Shown here in pieces: positions 10,778-20,876 of a stretch of 64,000 bases of DNA. The position numbers were made by a program, and so were the translations under genes. The stretch spans positions 141,239,819 through 141,303,818 of the forward strand of contig NC_051063.1 of NCBI RefSeq assembly GCF_004664715.2. The letters are read 5' to 3'. Each line of letters starts with the position of its first letter. Position 1 is the stretch's first letter. The notes beneath the pieces were generated by a model. That model was not told the origin of the DNA and made no database searches. It saw only the letters and a program-made list of their open reading frames with translations. This stretch comes from Peromyscus leucopus. Taxonomy: Eukaryota; Chordata; Mammalia; Rodentia; Cricetidae.

Positions 10778-11260
10778 TGTAGCACAAATGTTATAAGGTC
10801 TTATTTATAAAAACAAACCTGGAGCCAGGTATTGGGGTGAATGCTGAATGATCAGAGAAACAGAACAAGCCACATCCAACCTCACCTTGCCAATTCCTCA
10901 GCTGATCTTGTTTCCTCAGGCTTTCAATCCTCTTCAGCCTCTGAATCCTCATCCAGAATGAATCTCAGCTGAACTTCTGCCAAAAGCCTAAGAGCTTAAA
11001 AAGGCTCTAGTACCTGGGCCTCACGCCTTATATACCTTTCTGCTTCCTGCCATCACTTTCTGGGATTAAATGCATGTGTTACCATGCCTGGCTGTTTCCA
11101 GTGTGGCTTTGAACTCACAGAGATCCAGATGGATCTCTGCCTCCAGAACGCTAGGATTAAAGGCGTGTGCTACCACTGCCTAACCTATGTTTAATATAGT
11201 GACTGTTCTGTTCTCTGACCGCCAGATAAGTTTATTGGGGTGCACAATATATCAACCACG
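10778..11260 (-). mobile_element. solo LTR with internal B1-like modules, 6-bp TSD
   Basis: On the minus strand this 483-bp element reads from about 11260 to a TGTGCTACA end at 10778. It is flanked by TGAACT on both sides (10772-10777 and 11261-11266), again a class II-style 6-bp duplication. The minus strand has CCCCAATAAA near the 5' end, then a first B1-like module (CACACGCCTTTAATCCTAGC ... GAGTTCAAAGCCACACTGG), a second shorter one (GCCAGGCATGG ... TTTAATCCCAG), and a TATATAA box at 11028-11034. A second copy with the same architecture is at 50416-50829, so the B1-like parts belong to the family and are not a local insertion. The terminal CA appears mutated to CG. Confidence 0.8.
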
Positions 11261-11462
11261 TGAACTGACTTATATGAAGATTCTGTGGCTTGCTGTATGA
11301 AGAAAGGATTTGGAGGATCCCAGAAGACAGAGGAACTGGGCAAATCAGTTGAGGGAAAAATGTGGTATGGTCAGATATAATGTGTCCTGGAAGAATGAGT
11401 AGATATGGGTACAGGTGTTCTAGATATAGATAATGGAGGAGTTACTTATCATTTGTGGTACT

Positions 11463-11797
11463 TGTCTTAGTTAGGGTTTCTATTGCTGTGAAGAGACACT
11501 GTGACCATGGTAACTTTTATATAAGAAAAAACATTTAATAGAGGTGGCAGCTTACAGTTCAGAGCTTCATCATCATGGCAGGGAGCATGGCAGCATGCAG
11601 ACAGACATGGTGCTGGCTACATCTTAAGTAGAAGGCCACAGGAAGTGGACTGTCTCACTGGGAGTAGTTTGAGCACAGGAGACCTCAAAAGCCCACCCCA
11701 CAGTGACACACTTCCTCCAACAAAGCCACACCTACACCAACAAAGCCATGCCTCCTAATAGTGCCACTCTCTTTGATGACCGTTTTCTTTCAAACCA
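11463..11797 (-). mobile_element. ORR1-type MaLR LTR, reverse strand
   Basis: The plus strand starts TGTCTTAGTTAGGG and continues with TCTATTGCTGTGAAGAGACA, later CATCATGGCAGGGAGC and CACTTCCTCCAACAAAGCC, ending near TCAAACCA. This is the reverse complement of ORR1-like MaLR LTRs as I remember them. Flanks GTACT (11458-11462) and CTACT (11798-11802) match at four of five positions, consistent with the 5-bp duplication of MaLR elements. Confidence 0.75.
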
Positions 11798-12064
11798 CTA
11801 CTCTTGGAAAGACAAAACCTTTGGTAACACCTAATTTTGAACAGAGAGCTGCTAAGAAGATCACAGTACCTGCTTAAGAGACTGGGGGGCTTGCAGAAAA
11901 GAATTACTCTTAGTGTGGGGACTCATGACCTCAAGGTGACCATGTTACATCTGGCTGACACAAAAGACATCCATCAGATGTTTTGTCATGCTGACCAAAT
12001 GTCCCGAGCATATTAGCTCAACTGAAGAAGAATTTCTTTTGCCTTTGTGTTTTCAGGCCATGGT

Positions 12065-12366
12065 TGACTCATTCTACTGTCCTAGCCCCAAGGTAATGTT
12101 GAAATATTAGGGCAAAGGGCACAGTGAAGGAGAGCTGTCACCACATGGCAGCCAGGAAGCAGAAATACAGACATGAAGGGGCCAGGGAAGGATATACCCC
12201 TCACAGGCAGGCTCCCTACTTCCTCTAACTAGGTCCCACCTTCTAAAAGCTAATCAATCAACTTGGCTCCTTTATGATTTAATCATATCTCAATGGTGTC
12301 AACAGCTGTAGACTGAGTCATCAACACGCGAGCCTTTTAGGGGACACTTCATATCCAAACACAATA
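12065..12366 (-). mobile_element. MaLR LTR fragment (MT-like), reverse strand
   Basis: Blocks in the expected order for a reverse-strand MT-type LTR: CATGGCAGCCAGGAAGCAGA, AAGGGGCCAGGGAAGGATAT, TACTTCCTCTAACTAGG, TCCCACCTTCTAAAAGC and a final CATATCCAAACACAATA. The left end (the LTR 3' part) is missing or too diverged to see. Confidence 0.55.
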
Positions 12367-12852
12367 GAAAGCAACCTGACAATTATAGAATATACAAACT
12401 TTACATAAAAATGTAGAAACAATGCTGTATGTGTATGTAGGTTAAGGAAATATTATAGGCTAATCCTGATGCTTTTTCAGTGACTGTTATGCTAAATACT
12501 GATCTCATTGTACTCTCGTTATTTCCCATTTTGTTTTATTATAAGCAGCATTACTTTTATGAGCTAAAAAAAACAAAATCTACTTTCAGTCACCATAGGG
12601 GAAAATAATGCTTTTTTCTTGTCTTTCTTATTTGGTTCAACTTCATACTCATTCCTAGGACATTTGGGGAAAAATGAGCCCTAAGGTGTTAGAAGAATAA
12701 ATAGAGAGTTTGAATGAGTTCTGTGTTAGAAATACTCTGAAAGACAGTAATGTCACCTGTTGGAGTTATGACAATGGTTTTGACAACAGTAAGATTTTTG
12801 GAGCCAACAGGGGTCTAATCATCCATAAATAAACTACACAATGCAGGTGAGT

Positions 12853-12856
<4 letters not shown>
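12367..12856. other. unique AT-rich sequence
   Basis: No repeat family or gene recognised between the MaLR fragment and the AC array. Confidence 0.5.

Positions 12857-12891
<35 letters not shown>
12857..12891. repeat. (AC)n microsatellite followed by a G-rich end
   Basis: About 17 AC units, then a GGGGGTGGGGG stretch. Confidence 0.95.
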
Positions 12892-12894
<3 letters not shown>

Positions 12895-12951
12895 GGGTGG
12901 GGGACAGGGACATAGATTGACATTAGGTTTCTTAAACTTTCTTTCTCCACA

Positions 12952-13150
12952 TTACTTTTTGAAACAGGGTCTTTCACTGAAACCAGAGCTCACTGATTCT
13001 TTAGTTAAAAGCTGGCCAGAGAGCTCCAGGGATCTGCTTGCTTCTATTCTCCCTTCCCAGTGAACAGCATCTTGCTTAACTTTTACATGGGGGTTGTGAT
13101 CTGAACTAAAATCTTCACTTTATTTGTGTAGCAGACACTTTAGTGGATTA
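12952..13150 (-). mobile_element. B4-type SINE, reverse strand
   Basis: GAAACAGGGTCTTTCACTGA, CAGAGCTCACTGATTC, GCTGGCCAGAGAGCTCCAGG and ATCTGCTTGCTTCTATTCTC follow the reverse-complement B4 order. The ID-like head at the right (GTGATCTGAACTAAAATCTT) is badly decayed. Confidence 0.7.
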
Positions 13151-13159
13151 AGCTTATAC

Positions 13160-13197
13160 GAAGCTTAATTATATTATATTATATTATTATATTATAC
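13160..13197. repeat. ATATT-rich simple repeat
   Basis: Short irregular TTATA/TATTA units flanked by two copies of an ACGAAG block (13158-13163 and 13196-13201). Confidence 0.7.
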
Positions 13198-13674
13198 GAA
13201 GTCTTGAATGGGATAGGACAGGGCTATCTGGAGATGGAACTATCTGATTCCTCCCTTGTTATCAGCATCCCAAATGGGCCCAGAACTCTAATGTTGAAGG
13301 CAGCATGCTGTATAGCCTGGATCCTGGCAGCCATAATTAATGCACTCAAAGAAAAGAGATGCTCTGCCTCTGTTAACATGCTTTGATCTCGTTCCACCTC
13401 AGCTTGTGCAACCTCATTATTGAAGCCATGTCATCTTTCTTGCATTATATGGAAAGCTAAAGTGATATCATTTTATCATCTCAACCTTGTTTCCCACAAG
13501 CAGTGGGACAATTAAAGAACAGAATGGTGTGAGAGACTTACCATCATGGTAGAAGAAAGCAAGGGAGGTCTTCTGTGGTTAATTAAAAGTCATACTAGCC
13601 TTTGTGTTGGAAACTTTATTTTCAAATTTCCAACTGTGTCTGTGCAGTCAATATTAAAGCAAGGCAGTTCTGTT
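13198..13674. other. unique sequence, no gene seen
   Basis: No repeat recognised. A 60-codon frame at 13204-13386 has no identifiable family. Confidence 0.5.
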
Positions 13675-13780
13675 AGAAAGGAAGAAAGAGGTGAGATAAG
13701 GAAGGAAGAAGGGAGGAAGAAGAAAGAAAGAAAAAGACAGAAAGAAGAGAGAAAGAAAGAGAATAAAAGAAAGAAGCGTT
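13675..13780. repeat. purine-rich (GAAA/GGAA)n tract
   Basis: About 100 bases of almost uninterrupted purine on the plus strand with irregular GAAA, GGAAGAA and AGAAAG units. It has the strand asymmetry associated with triplex formation. The lysine- and glutamate-rich frame through it is low complexity. Confidence 0.9.
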
Positions 13781-13784
13781 TGAG

Positions 13785-13860
13785 CAGGGATTAGCAGTAC
13801 TAGAGAGCTTGCCCAGCGTATGTGAGTTCCTGCATATGATTCTCCAGTACGCATGCTCAC
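13785..13860 (+). mobile_element. ID-like SINE fragment (possible)
   Basis: The order GAGAGCTTGCCCAGCGTATG then GAGTTCCTGCATATGATTCT resembles the ID/B4 head (AGCGCTTGCCTAGCATG then GGTTCGATCC). It lies directly downstream of the purine tract. The match is weak. Confidence 0.4.
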
Positions 13861-14504
13861 CCTCCTGCACCTCCTTCTCAAAATACCTAGGCTAATTTTG
13901 AAGTTCCACTTCTGTGTGTGCTCCCTGCAGCCTATGTAACTTCTCCTACAATTACTGCCCTACAGAGGGAAATGGTCCTTCTTTGCCTCAGCCTCAACTT
14001 TTATAAATTGGGGAAGAAGTTGTTGTACGAACCTCTTCCTGGAGAGATACAAACAAATGTTTCTTCCCTAAGACAGGGCACCAATGACACACCTAAGTCC
14101 AATTGCTGTTGAACTTGGGAGACCAGTGAGTCATTGGCTTAGTTACCAATGTGTGAGTGACCCCAAAGAACCACACCTCCAATAAACCTCACCTTAGCAT
14201 GAATGTAACTGCAGACATGTTCCCTTCTGTTAACTTCCCGTATACCATACACACAAGCACCTGTATTACTAAGGAGGTTACATGCAATTAAGACATAATT
14301 ACATACAGCTGGGAGGTTCAGGTGGGAGTGGCTAAAAATCTCAGGTGAGAGTCCAACAACCCTCTCTACCCCATCCTTCTATAAAAGAATGTCAACATTC
14401 TTGAGATTCTCTTGCAAATAGTCATAACTGATTAAAATGGTGGCCATTAAACTCAGAGAATTGTATCATACAATAGAAGTCTAATTCATATTATTTAATG
14501 AATT
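13861..14504. other. unique sequence, no gene seen
   Basis: No repeat family or convincing exon is visible. Confidence 0.5.
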
Positions 14505-14705
14505 TATGTGTATAGGTGTTTGGGCTGCATGTATGTCTGTGTACCCTGTGCATGCCTAGTGCCTGCAGAAGTCAGATGAGGGTATTGGTTCCCCTCTGAT
14601 TAGAGTTACACAGTTGTAAGATGCCATGTGGTTCCTGGGAATTGAATCCAGGACCTCTGAAAGAACAGCCAGCACTCTTAACAGCTGAGCATCACTCCAG
14701 CTCCT
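14505..14705 (-). mobile_element. B3 SINE, reverse strand
   Basis: GAAGTCAGATGAGGGTATTG, GAGTTACACAGTTGTAAG, GCCATGTGGTTCCTGGGAAT and TTAACAGCTGAGCATC are, in order, the reverse complement of a B3 element. The tRNA-derived head is at the right (about 14640-14705). Confidence 0.85.
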
Positions 14706-15436
14706 CTAATTAATATTTATGTTTCCAGAACTGGACATGCAATGCTCATACTAAATGTTCAATACAAACTTATTGAGTAAAAGAATCCTAAGTATTGGCT
14801 TCCAGTATCCCTCTTATACTACACTTGTGCTTTATTTTCATAACCATCTCTCAATATTGGAACTTTCTAGTGACACTAAATGCTTGTTTACCTGATACCA
14901 GAGTCATGATAAGTGTCCAAAGGGAGGGAAATTTGTTTGAACACAGTGCCCAGATCTATTTAATTTTGAAAATCTGATGTCTCTCTTTTTTTCTCAGTTG
15001 CTAAGCTTTTACCATACCATGCTTGAGAAAGTATGCAAAAGCTTGAGAGTATGGTGGATGAGATATATACAGAAGTCCTGCCCTCAAGCACTACAAAATG
15101 GAGAAGAGATGGGCTATGAGAGCCTGGCATGCAGTTCTTGTAAGAACGAGTTAGGTAGGATCCTATGGGAGCATCACTCTTCTACTCACTCATATGTCAT
15201 TTTTATGGAGCCTAAACTTTGCCAGTCCTGGTGTCAGGTCCCTGTCATGTGAAAAGTATGGCAGTTACTGCCCAGCACACTTAAGGCAGAAATCATCAAA
15301 AGAGGTACATATGCAAATGGCTATCTTGAGGCATTTCAAGTATTTTCATGTTAAACATACGCATCTGTTGTTAATGGGATGCGTAGGAGGAAATGAGCAA
15401 AGGTATTTGGTTTTGAGATCATATTTCCTTTATTTT
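14706..15436. other. unique sequence, no gene seen
   Basis: Overlapping plus-strand frames of 60-91 codons occur at 14795-15442, but none shows a domain, signal peptide or splice context that I recognise. Confidence 0.5.
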
Positions 15437-15511
15437 TGGTAGTAGGAGTTGAACTTTGGGTCTCATGTCTATGCAACAAGAGTTCTACCACTAAGCTACA
15501 CCTCCAGTCCT
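15437..15511 (-). mobile_element. ID-type SINE fragment, reverse strand
   Basis: GTAGTAGGAGTTGAACTTTG, then CAACAAGAGTTCTACCACTA and AGCTACACCTCCAGTCC match the reverse complement of the ID/B4 head, where the consensus reads TCTACCACTGAGCTACA. The copy is short and old. Confidence 0.65.
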
Positions 15512-16686
15512 GAGTTTGAGATTTTAAAGAAAAAAAAAATAGAATTGCTAGACAAAGCTGGGTTTTCAGCTGAAGACTAGCTACTCTTACTAAAGAATTT
15601 AAGATATCTTTTGAGCAGTGGGGAGGTCCTCATAGTTGTGAAGAAGGGGAATGATCTGCTGAGGCTTGTTTGAGAGAGAGGGTACTGGTAGCACAGTGAG
15701 ATTCCTTGGCTAAGGGGAGGAAACAACAGTGGTCACAGTTCCAAGGTGCAGCTGTCCATTCCAAAAATGTTTGTTTCTAAAGAGAAAAGTATCAGAGGAC
15801 CCTACTATGCACATCAGCTGTCAAGGGAGGAGTCACAGATATTAGAAAGGAGAAAGATACCTTTGTCTTGGCTACCCCTTGTGACTGGAGTCTCTTGGAG
15901 TAAATTCTAGAAGGTCAGGAAAGTTTTGAGCTGAGAAGTTACTCTATGGCTGTTCTCTTGAGGCATAAGAGGAGGTCTAACATTCCAAGGTGATTAGATG
16001 CATTCATAAATATAACCCTAAACATGTTTTTCCTTGGTTTCCATCAAGGTATCAGAAAAATTAATGTCCAAAGGGGAAAATTGATCTATTCTTTAGTTCT
16101 GCCTTTTAATTTCTGTTTCCAGGCCAAACAGCTTAGAATCAGACTCAGTCATAACAAGATTATACAGGCATATTAGTTTTGAGATGCCTTAGGCCATGAC
16201 AGAAGCAAACTCATTGAATTAGACTGAATTACCTCTTAAAATTAGTACACCCTGGGCTGACACATTTGAGCCATTTTTTTTTTTCAAACTGAGAACAGGA
16301 CGTTCCAGAGATGACCTGACACCTCAAACATCTTGATGACTTCTTTACTCTGTCCAAGATATGTGTTGCCACAAGGCTGGTTCTGACTTTTCCAAAACTT
16401 TTCAAGCTACTTAAATTCAGATTTGAGCCCATTAGAATGACACATACAGAGACACAGAGACAGGTCATTGCTGGATTGTCAAATCAGAGAGGACATGGGC
16501 TTGACCCAGACACCTGGAAGTCAATGCATTTGCATCGACAAAATAGTTCCTTTAGGAAAATTGACCAGGTGAGCTGATGTGAGTGATAAGACAAAAACAT
16601 CATCATTGGGGCAGGTTCCATGACCAGCAACAATGGACAACACAACAATGAACTCAATGGTCTATTTGGAGGGTTTTTAAAAACTG
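15512..16686. other. unique sequence, no gene seen
   Basis: About 1.2 kb without a repeat I can name. It contains an A10 run near 15530 and a T11 run near 16275. Confidence 0.5.
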
Positions 16687-16785
16687 TTTGTTGTTGTTGT
16701 TGTTGCTGTTATAAAGCTTTGTCTGAACTTTTTTTTCTTTTCATCCCCACCCTCTTTCCTTTCTCTCTTTCTCTCCTTTTCAGGT
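16687..16785. repeat. (TTG)n followed by a pyrimidine-rich stretch
   Basis: Seven or so TTG units (16687-16709) and then a T/C-rich segment to about 16785. The cysteine-run reading frame across it is an artefact of the triplet repeat. Confidence 0.8.
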
Positions 16786-17040
16786 CTTTTGCTTGCAAAG
16801 GAAATGCATGTGTCTCTCATCTGTGTCTTTCTTGTGCTTTTTCTCTGGCTATTTTCCTCCTGTTTGTTTATTTTGTCCTATTCTATTTTGTTTGTTTTTA
16901 TTTTATCATTGTCATTATTATTTAGATGTGTGTTTGTTGTCTAATGAGAAAGAGAAAGAAAGGGTGTAGATTTGGATTGATGGGAAGGATCTGAGAGGAG
17001 CAGGGGGTGGGGATGGAAAACTATAATCAGAATATACTGA

Positions 17041-17184
17041 ATGGAGATAATCTATTTTATCTATTTTCTTTCTTTTTTTTTTGAAGAGAAGAAAAAGATT
17101 AGAATAAAAGAAAAAGAAATCATCATGCTCAGGACAGTAGCTGTGCCAGGGGTTCCTCATGGGAAAAAAAAAAAAGAGAGAGAG
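17041..17184. repeat. T-rich and A/GA-rich low-complexity block
   Basis: A T-rich stretch (to about 17082), an A/G-rich stretch (17083-17122) and an A12-(GA)n run (17165-17184) sit close together. No attached SINE is recognised. Confidence 0.65.
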
Positions 17185-17872
17185 TTTTCAGAACAATCTG
17201 CAGAGACCATTGCTGCCATCATCCCTCTTTCGAGAGAGAAAGGTGCTGAAGGTTAGAATGCTACAGGACCTTGCCATGCTTGTTGACAGCTAGCAATTTA
17301 GCAGAGATGCCAGAATGAAAACACAGGTCTTCTACAAGAGGGAGACAACAAGATCTTATTCCTTTCAACATTATAGCCTGACTCACTTTGAACACGATTA
17401 TCCAGGGGATGACTTTGTCTTTTGGGGTTGTGACTAGATGTAAAGCGTGTTAAAAGATGTGGCTCAGAGCATGAAAAGAAAGAACTGAAGAACACAGGGC
17501 TGCCTCAGAAATGAGTCTTGCTCTTCCTCAGGCATTATATTAACCAATGCATGAATGCCAAGACCGGGAATGATTCTGGTCAGGGTGGTGAGCAGTAATA
17601 GCACCTAGACAATTTCATTAGGTCCTTCAAATGCAATTCTGATCAGGTTTATGTACAGAACTGCTGAAGTGTCCTTTTGGCAACTTTCTGAAAATGAGAA
17701 AAAAAATCACTTAGGAATCTGTAGAACCCATTGAAATTCAGACTGCAACTTTGACCTTGGGGCTTCCTTAACAGGAATGGATATTAACATTCCAAGGCTC
17801 AGAAGTTCCCTAGGTTGTGTTTCAGAAACAATGTACAACACATGGGATCTAAGTCTATTTTAAGCTCAAGAA
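17185..17872. other. unique sequence, no gene seen
   Basis: No repeat or exon recognised. Confidence 0.5.
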
Positions 17873-18083
17873 CTGGGGTCAGTAACCTTTTTCTATAAGT
17901 GGCTAGATAGCAAATATTTTAGGCTTTGTAAGCCCCAGGGATAGTGTCACTGCTACACAACTCTATCCACTATGGTAGCAGAAAATAGCCATGGACACTA
18001 ATGCAATGAGCATATTTCTATTTTATGCTTCTTTATTTTCACAAAGAGGTGCCAAACTGAATTTGACCAGTGGGCCACAGTGA
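17873..18083. mobile_element. hAT-Charlie-type DNA transposon remnant (MITE)
   Basis: GGGGTCAGTAACCTTTTTCT, TAGATAGCAAATATTTTAGG, CTTTGTAAGCC, a CTACACAACTCTATCC block and AATTTGACCAGTGGGCCACA follow in the order of a mammal-wide nonautonomous hAT element whose consensus starts near CAGGGGTCGGCAAAC. I do not assign a subfamily. The far terminal repeat is decayed. An element of this kind predates rodents. Confidence 0.75.
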
Positions 18084-18829
18084 GCTGAACTCGATTCTTG
18101 AATTATATAAGGGTGGGATCATAAAAGAAGTTAGGCAGTCATGCAACAAGTATTCATAAAGTGAGCAACGTCCAACACATGCTGCAGAAATGCTCAGTCT
18201 GAAGCAGTAGACCGATGCATAAACATCATGTTACAGTGAGTGTTAAGACTGGGAACTCAGAAGGGGATATGTTGCAGAGACTTCAGAACATTACATTCTT
18301 CTGCTTCTAAGGAACTTTAGAAGGCTTCATGGAAGGAGCAGTAATTTACCCAGACGGTCTTCATTCCTGACCCTTGGAAACAGTACTAGTCTACTTCTAC
18401 ACCATTCAGACACAGTGGTTCATGATCCTATCAAACACAGAGGCTCAGGAAAGCAGCACCGGTCAACACTGTTTCCCAAGTGAACTCCAATCCTGCTTCT
18501 CTTCTCAAAAGATGAATAGGAATTCAGTTCCCAGCAAGGAAGCAAGACATCAGGCAGTACAGGGACAGTATGCAAGTGGTGACATGGCTGGAATGCCGCG
18601 ACTAACACAGTACTCACAGATCAGCAAGACTTCATTCAAACACGCTTATGGAAGTCAGAGCAGGAAGGATAGAGGCTGTTAAGGCCATTGTGGCTACAAT
18701 CAAGGTTTCAGATGTCACAGTAAGCTCCCAGCATATTTCATTTCCATAGTGATGATCTTATTTATACTTTTGGAAATTAATAACAGTGATGGAAGAGCTG
18801 AATTTATAAGGTAAGGGCAGGAGGAGAGG
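18084..18829. other. unique sequence, no gene seen
   Basis: A 102-codon frame at 18374-18682 lacks any family signature, and a 65-codon frame on the other strand overlaps it. I see no support for coding. Confidence 0.5.
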
Positions 18830-19008
18830 ATGAGGACCAGAGATATAGCTCAGAGCACTGCTGTTGCAAGGAACTGGAGTTCCTAACATCCATGTTGGAT
18901 ATCTCACAGCTACCTACAAGTTCATCTTCAGATAGATCTGAAGCTTCTGGCCACTGAGCGCAGCCACACACATATGCACATATCCCTCCCCCCATACATA
19001 TATAATTG
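18830..19008 (+). mobile_element. B3/B2-type SINE, forward strand
   Basis: GGACCAGAGATATAGCTCAG (the A-box region of the tRNA-derived head), then GGAACTGGAGTTCCTAACAT, ATCTCACAGCTACCTACAAG and TCTGGCCACTGAGCG follow B3 order. About seven bases are lost in the head and the tail is reduced to a TATATAATTGAAA-like end. Confidence 0.75.
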
Positions 19009-19997
19009 AAAATTTGTATTTAAAAGCTAAATGTATGGAAGTGGGGAGAATTGGGGAGGGGAACAAAGGGAAACTGTTTTAAGGCCATTGTAATAATTAA
19101 TGAATGAAGATTTGTCCTAAGAACATATCAGTAGGGCTCAGAAGGAGTACACAGGTGTTTCTTTCTTTCTGTTTTTAATTAAAGGCACAGAACTTATCAT
19201 TTTTGACAGTGGAATCAGATATGGATTAAAGATGAGGTAAATGGGGCTATGTTCCATCCTTAAATAATGGGCAGCATCTACTCTCCAATGATGAAACCTG
19301 CCCAAAGAAAGACACACAATCAAGCCAACCCCAACTATCCTAGTCTGAACAAAACCTTGAAAATCTGTGCCAAGCAGAAGTTTAGATAAAAGGCAACATC
19401 AGCTTTGGAAGCTGGGGAAACCTCCGCTGATTTTAATTTGTAATTCCCCCTGCTTTCTACAGCAGCCATGGATTCGAGGAAAACATCGCCTCCCTCCCGT
19501 TGGCTCATTAGCACTGAAGGATCTGATCTTTAAAAGTAAAATTGGGAAATTTCGCCACAGATGGGGAAGCCTTGATTACACAGGAAGGCTGCGACTGCAC
19601 AGTCAGCAACAGGTGCTGCTGGATTCGGAGAGCCCCGTGCTTCAAAAGACTAGCTGAGCCTCCCGAATGGCTGGCGAATAACAATTTAAGCTGATTGCAA
19701 ACTCCTGGTCTTGTTTTCCTCCCCTCTCCCTCTAATATTGAGCAACTTGGGGGTACTCTTTCCCTTTCCAGCCAGTTTATAAAAGTTCCGGGGATGTTTC
19801 TACTCAGCTAGTCTCCTCTGTCTGTATGTGTATACCTCTTCCTAGCTCACTTCTTGACCATCCTCCAACTAAGAAGAGCGAAAAGTCTTCCAGAGACTTG
19901 CTGCCAGCATGTTCACTTTTCATGATCTGGAAATGCTTAACCTTTCCTTTAAAAGGAAGAAATGAGGTTGAAGAAGAACTAGGAGAATGCTCCACTT
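19009..19997. other. unique sequence including a CpG-retaining block
   Basis: No repeat is recognised. The block 19370-19780 is non-repetitive, keeps more CpG dinucleotides than its surroundings and contains AACAAT- and TAATTT-type motifs as found in regulatory DNA. No reading frame longer than 96 codons. I list it as a candidate conserved element only. Confidence 0.4.
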
Positions 19998-20195
19998 ATG
20001 GGCTGCTGGGATGGCTCAGTGGGTAAAGGAACTTGCTTTTGAGCCTTAGATTTGCGTTCAATGCCTAGGACCCTGACCTACAAGGTAGAAGGAGAGCATG
20101 GGTACCTGCAGATTGTTCTTTGACCTACTAGTGGGTGCCATGGCAGGTGAACATGGCCTCCACTAAATAAATGGATAAATAAATAGCAATAAAGC
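19998..20195 (+). mobile_element. B3A/B2-type SINE, forward strand
   Basis: GGGCTGCTGGGATGGCTCAG at 19999 starts a typical tRNA-derived head, followed by TGGGTAAAGGAACTTGC, a TTCAATGCCTAGGACCC box, an AGAAGGAGAGC block and an AATAAATGGATAAATAAATA tail. The head variant (GGGTAAAGG) is the one I associate with B3A. Confidence 0.85.
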
Positions 20196-20278
20196 TTCAG
20201 TGTTTACATATGGGAAATTGAATGATTCAGAGAAGGCAGGGGGCACCTTCTCTCATGTGCGTACTAAGAGGTATTTCC

Positions 20279-20473
20279 AGACTTGCAAACATGGGGCTGG
20301 AGAGATGGCTCAGTGGTTAAGAGCACTGAATGCTCTTCCGGAGGACCTGTGTTCAATTCCCAGCACCCACATGGCGGCTCACAACTGTCTGTAACTCCAG
20401 TTCCAGGGTACTTGACACCCTCACACAGACATACGTACATTAATGCACATAAAAAAAAAGACTTGCAAGCATG
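20279..20473 (+). mobile_element. B3/B2-family SINE with 15-bp target duplication
   Basis: The body (20294-20458) begins GGGCTGGAGAGATGGCTCAG, contains the A box, a GTTCAATTCCC B box and the CATGGCGGCTCACAACTGTC block, and ends in an A-rich tail. The flanking copies AGACTTGCAAACATG (20279-20293) and AGACTTGCAAGCATG (20459-20473) differ at one base. The intact ends and duplication indicate a relatively recent LINE-1-mediated insertion. An internal RNA polymerase III promoter is visible, but activity cannot be judged. Confidence 0.93.
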
Positions 20474-20640
20474 AATAGAGATTCAGGTTATATACACTGA
20501 ATGCAGAGAATGCCAGGTAGAAAGCAACATTGCAGATGCTGCAATCTGAGTAATAGTACTCCTCTTTCAAGAAACATACCCATGAGACTCAAGAGTCTCC
20601 ACAAATGACTAAATAACTGTCTGCTTTGCATTGTAAAGAA

Positions 20641-20642
<2 letters not shown>

Positions 20643-20688
<46 letters not shown>
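20643..20688. repeat. (TG)n microsatellite
   Basis: About 23 uninterrupted TG units. Confidence 0.97.
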
Positions 20689-20690
<2 letters not shown>

Positions 20691-20699
20691 CAAATCCGG

Positions 20700-20757
20700 A
20701 GTTTTGCATATGTTAAGCCAGTATGTAATTACTCTACCACTGAGTTACAAGCCACTC
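20700..20757 (-). mobile_element. ID-type SINE fragment, reverse strand
   Basis: GTTTTGCATATGTTAAGCCA then ACTCTACCACTGAGTTACAA match the reverse complement of the ID head. It sits right after the TG array. Confidence 0.6.
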
Positions 20758-20767
20758 TTAAAAATAC

Positions 20768-20876
20768 TTTAAGGTAAGGTCTCAATGTGTAGCTCAAACT
20801 GGCTTCTAATTTGTGATGCTCCTGCCTCAGTCTCCAGAGTCCTAGGATTACAGATGGTTGCTACCACACCAAGCTA
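20768..20876 (-). mobile_element. old B1/PB1-type SINE, reverse strand
   Basis: AGGTCTCAATGTGTAGCTCA, ACTGGCTTCTAATTTG, CTCCTGCCTCAGTCTCC and CCTAGGATTACAGATGG follow the reverse complement of a 7SL-derived monomer. The high divergence suggests an ancestral (proto-B1) copy. Confidence 0.75.

Noticed and set aside
20294..20458. tRNA-like A and B boxes
   Set aside because: They belong to a tRNA-derived SINE head, not a functional tRNA gene; no cloverleaf with an anticodon arm is maintained. The same applies to the other B3, ID and B4 copies.
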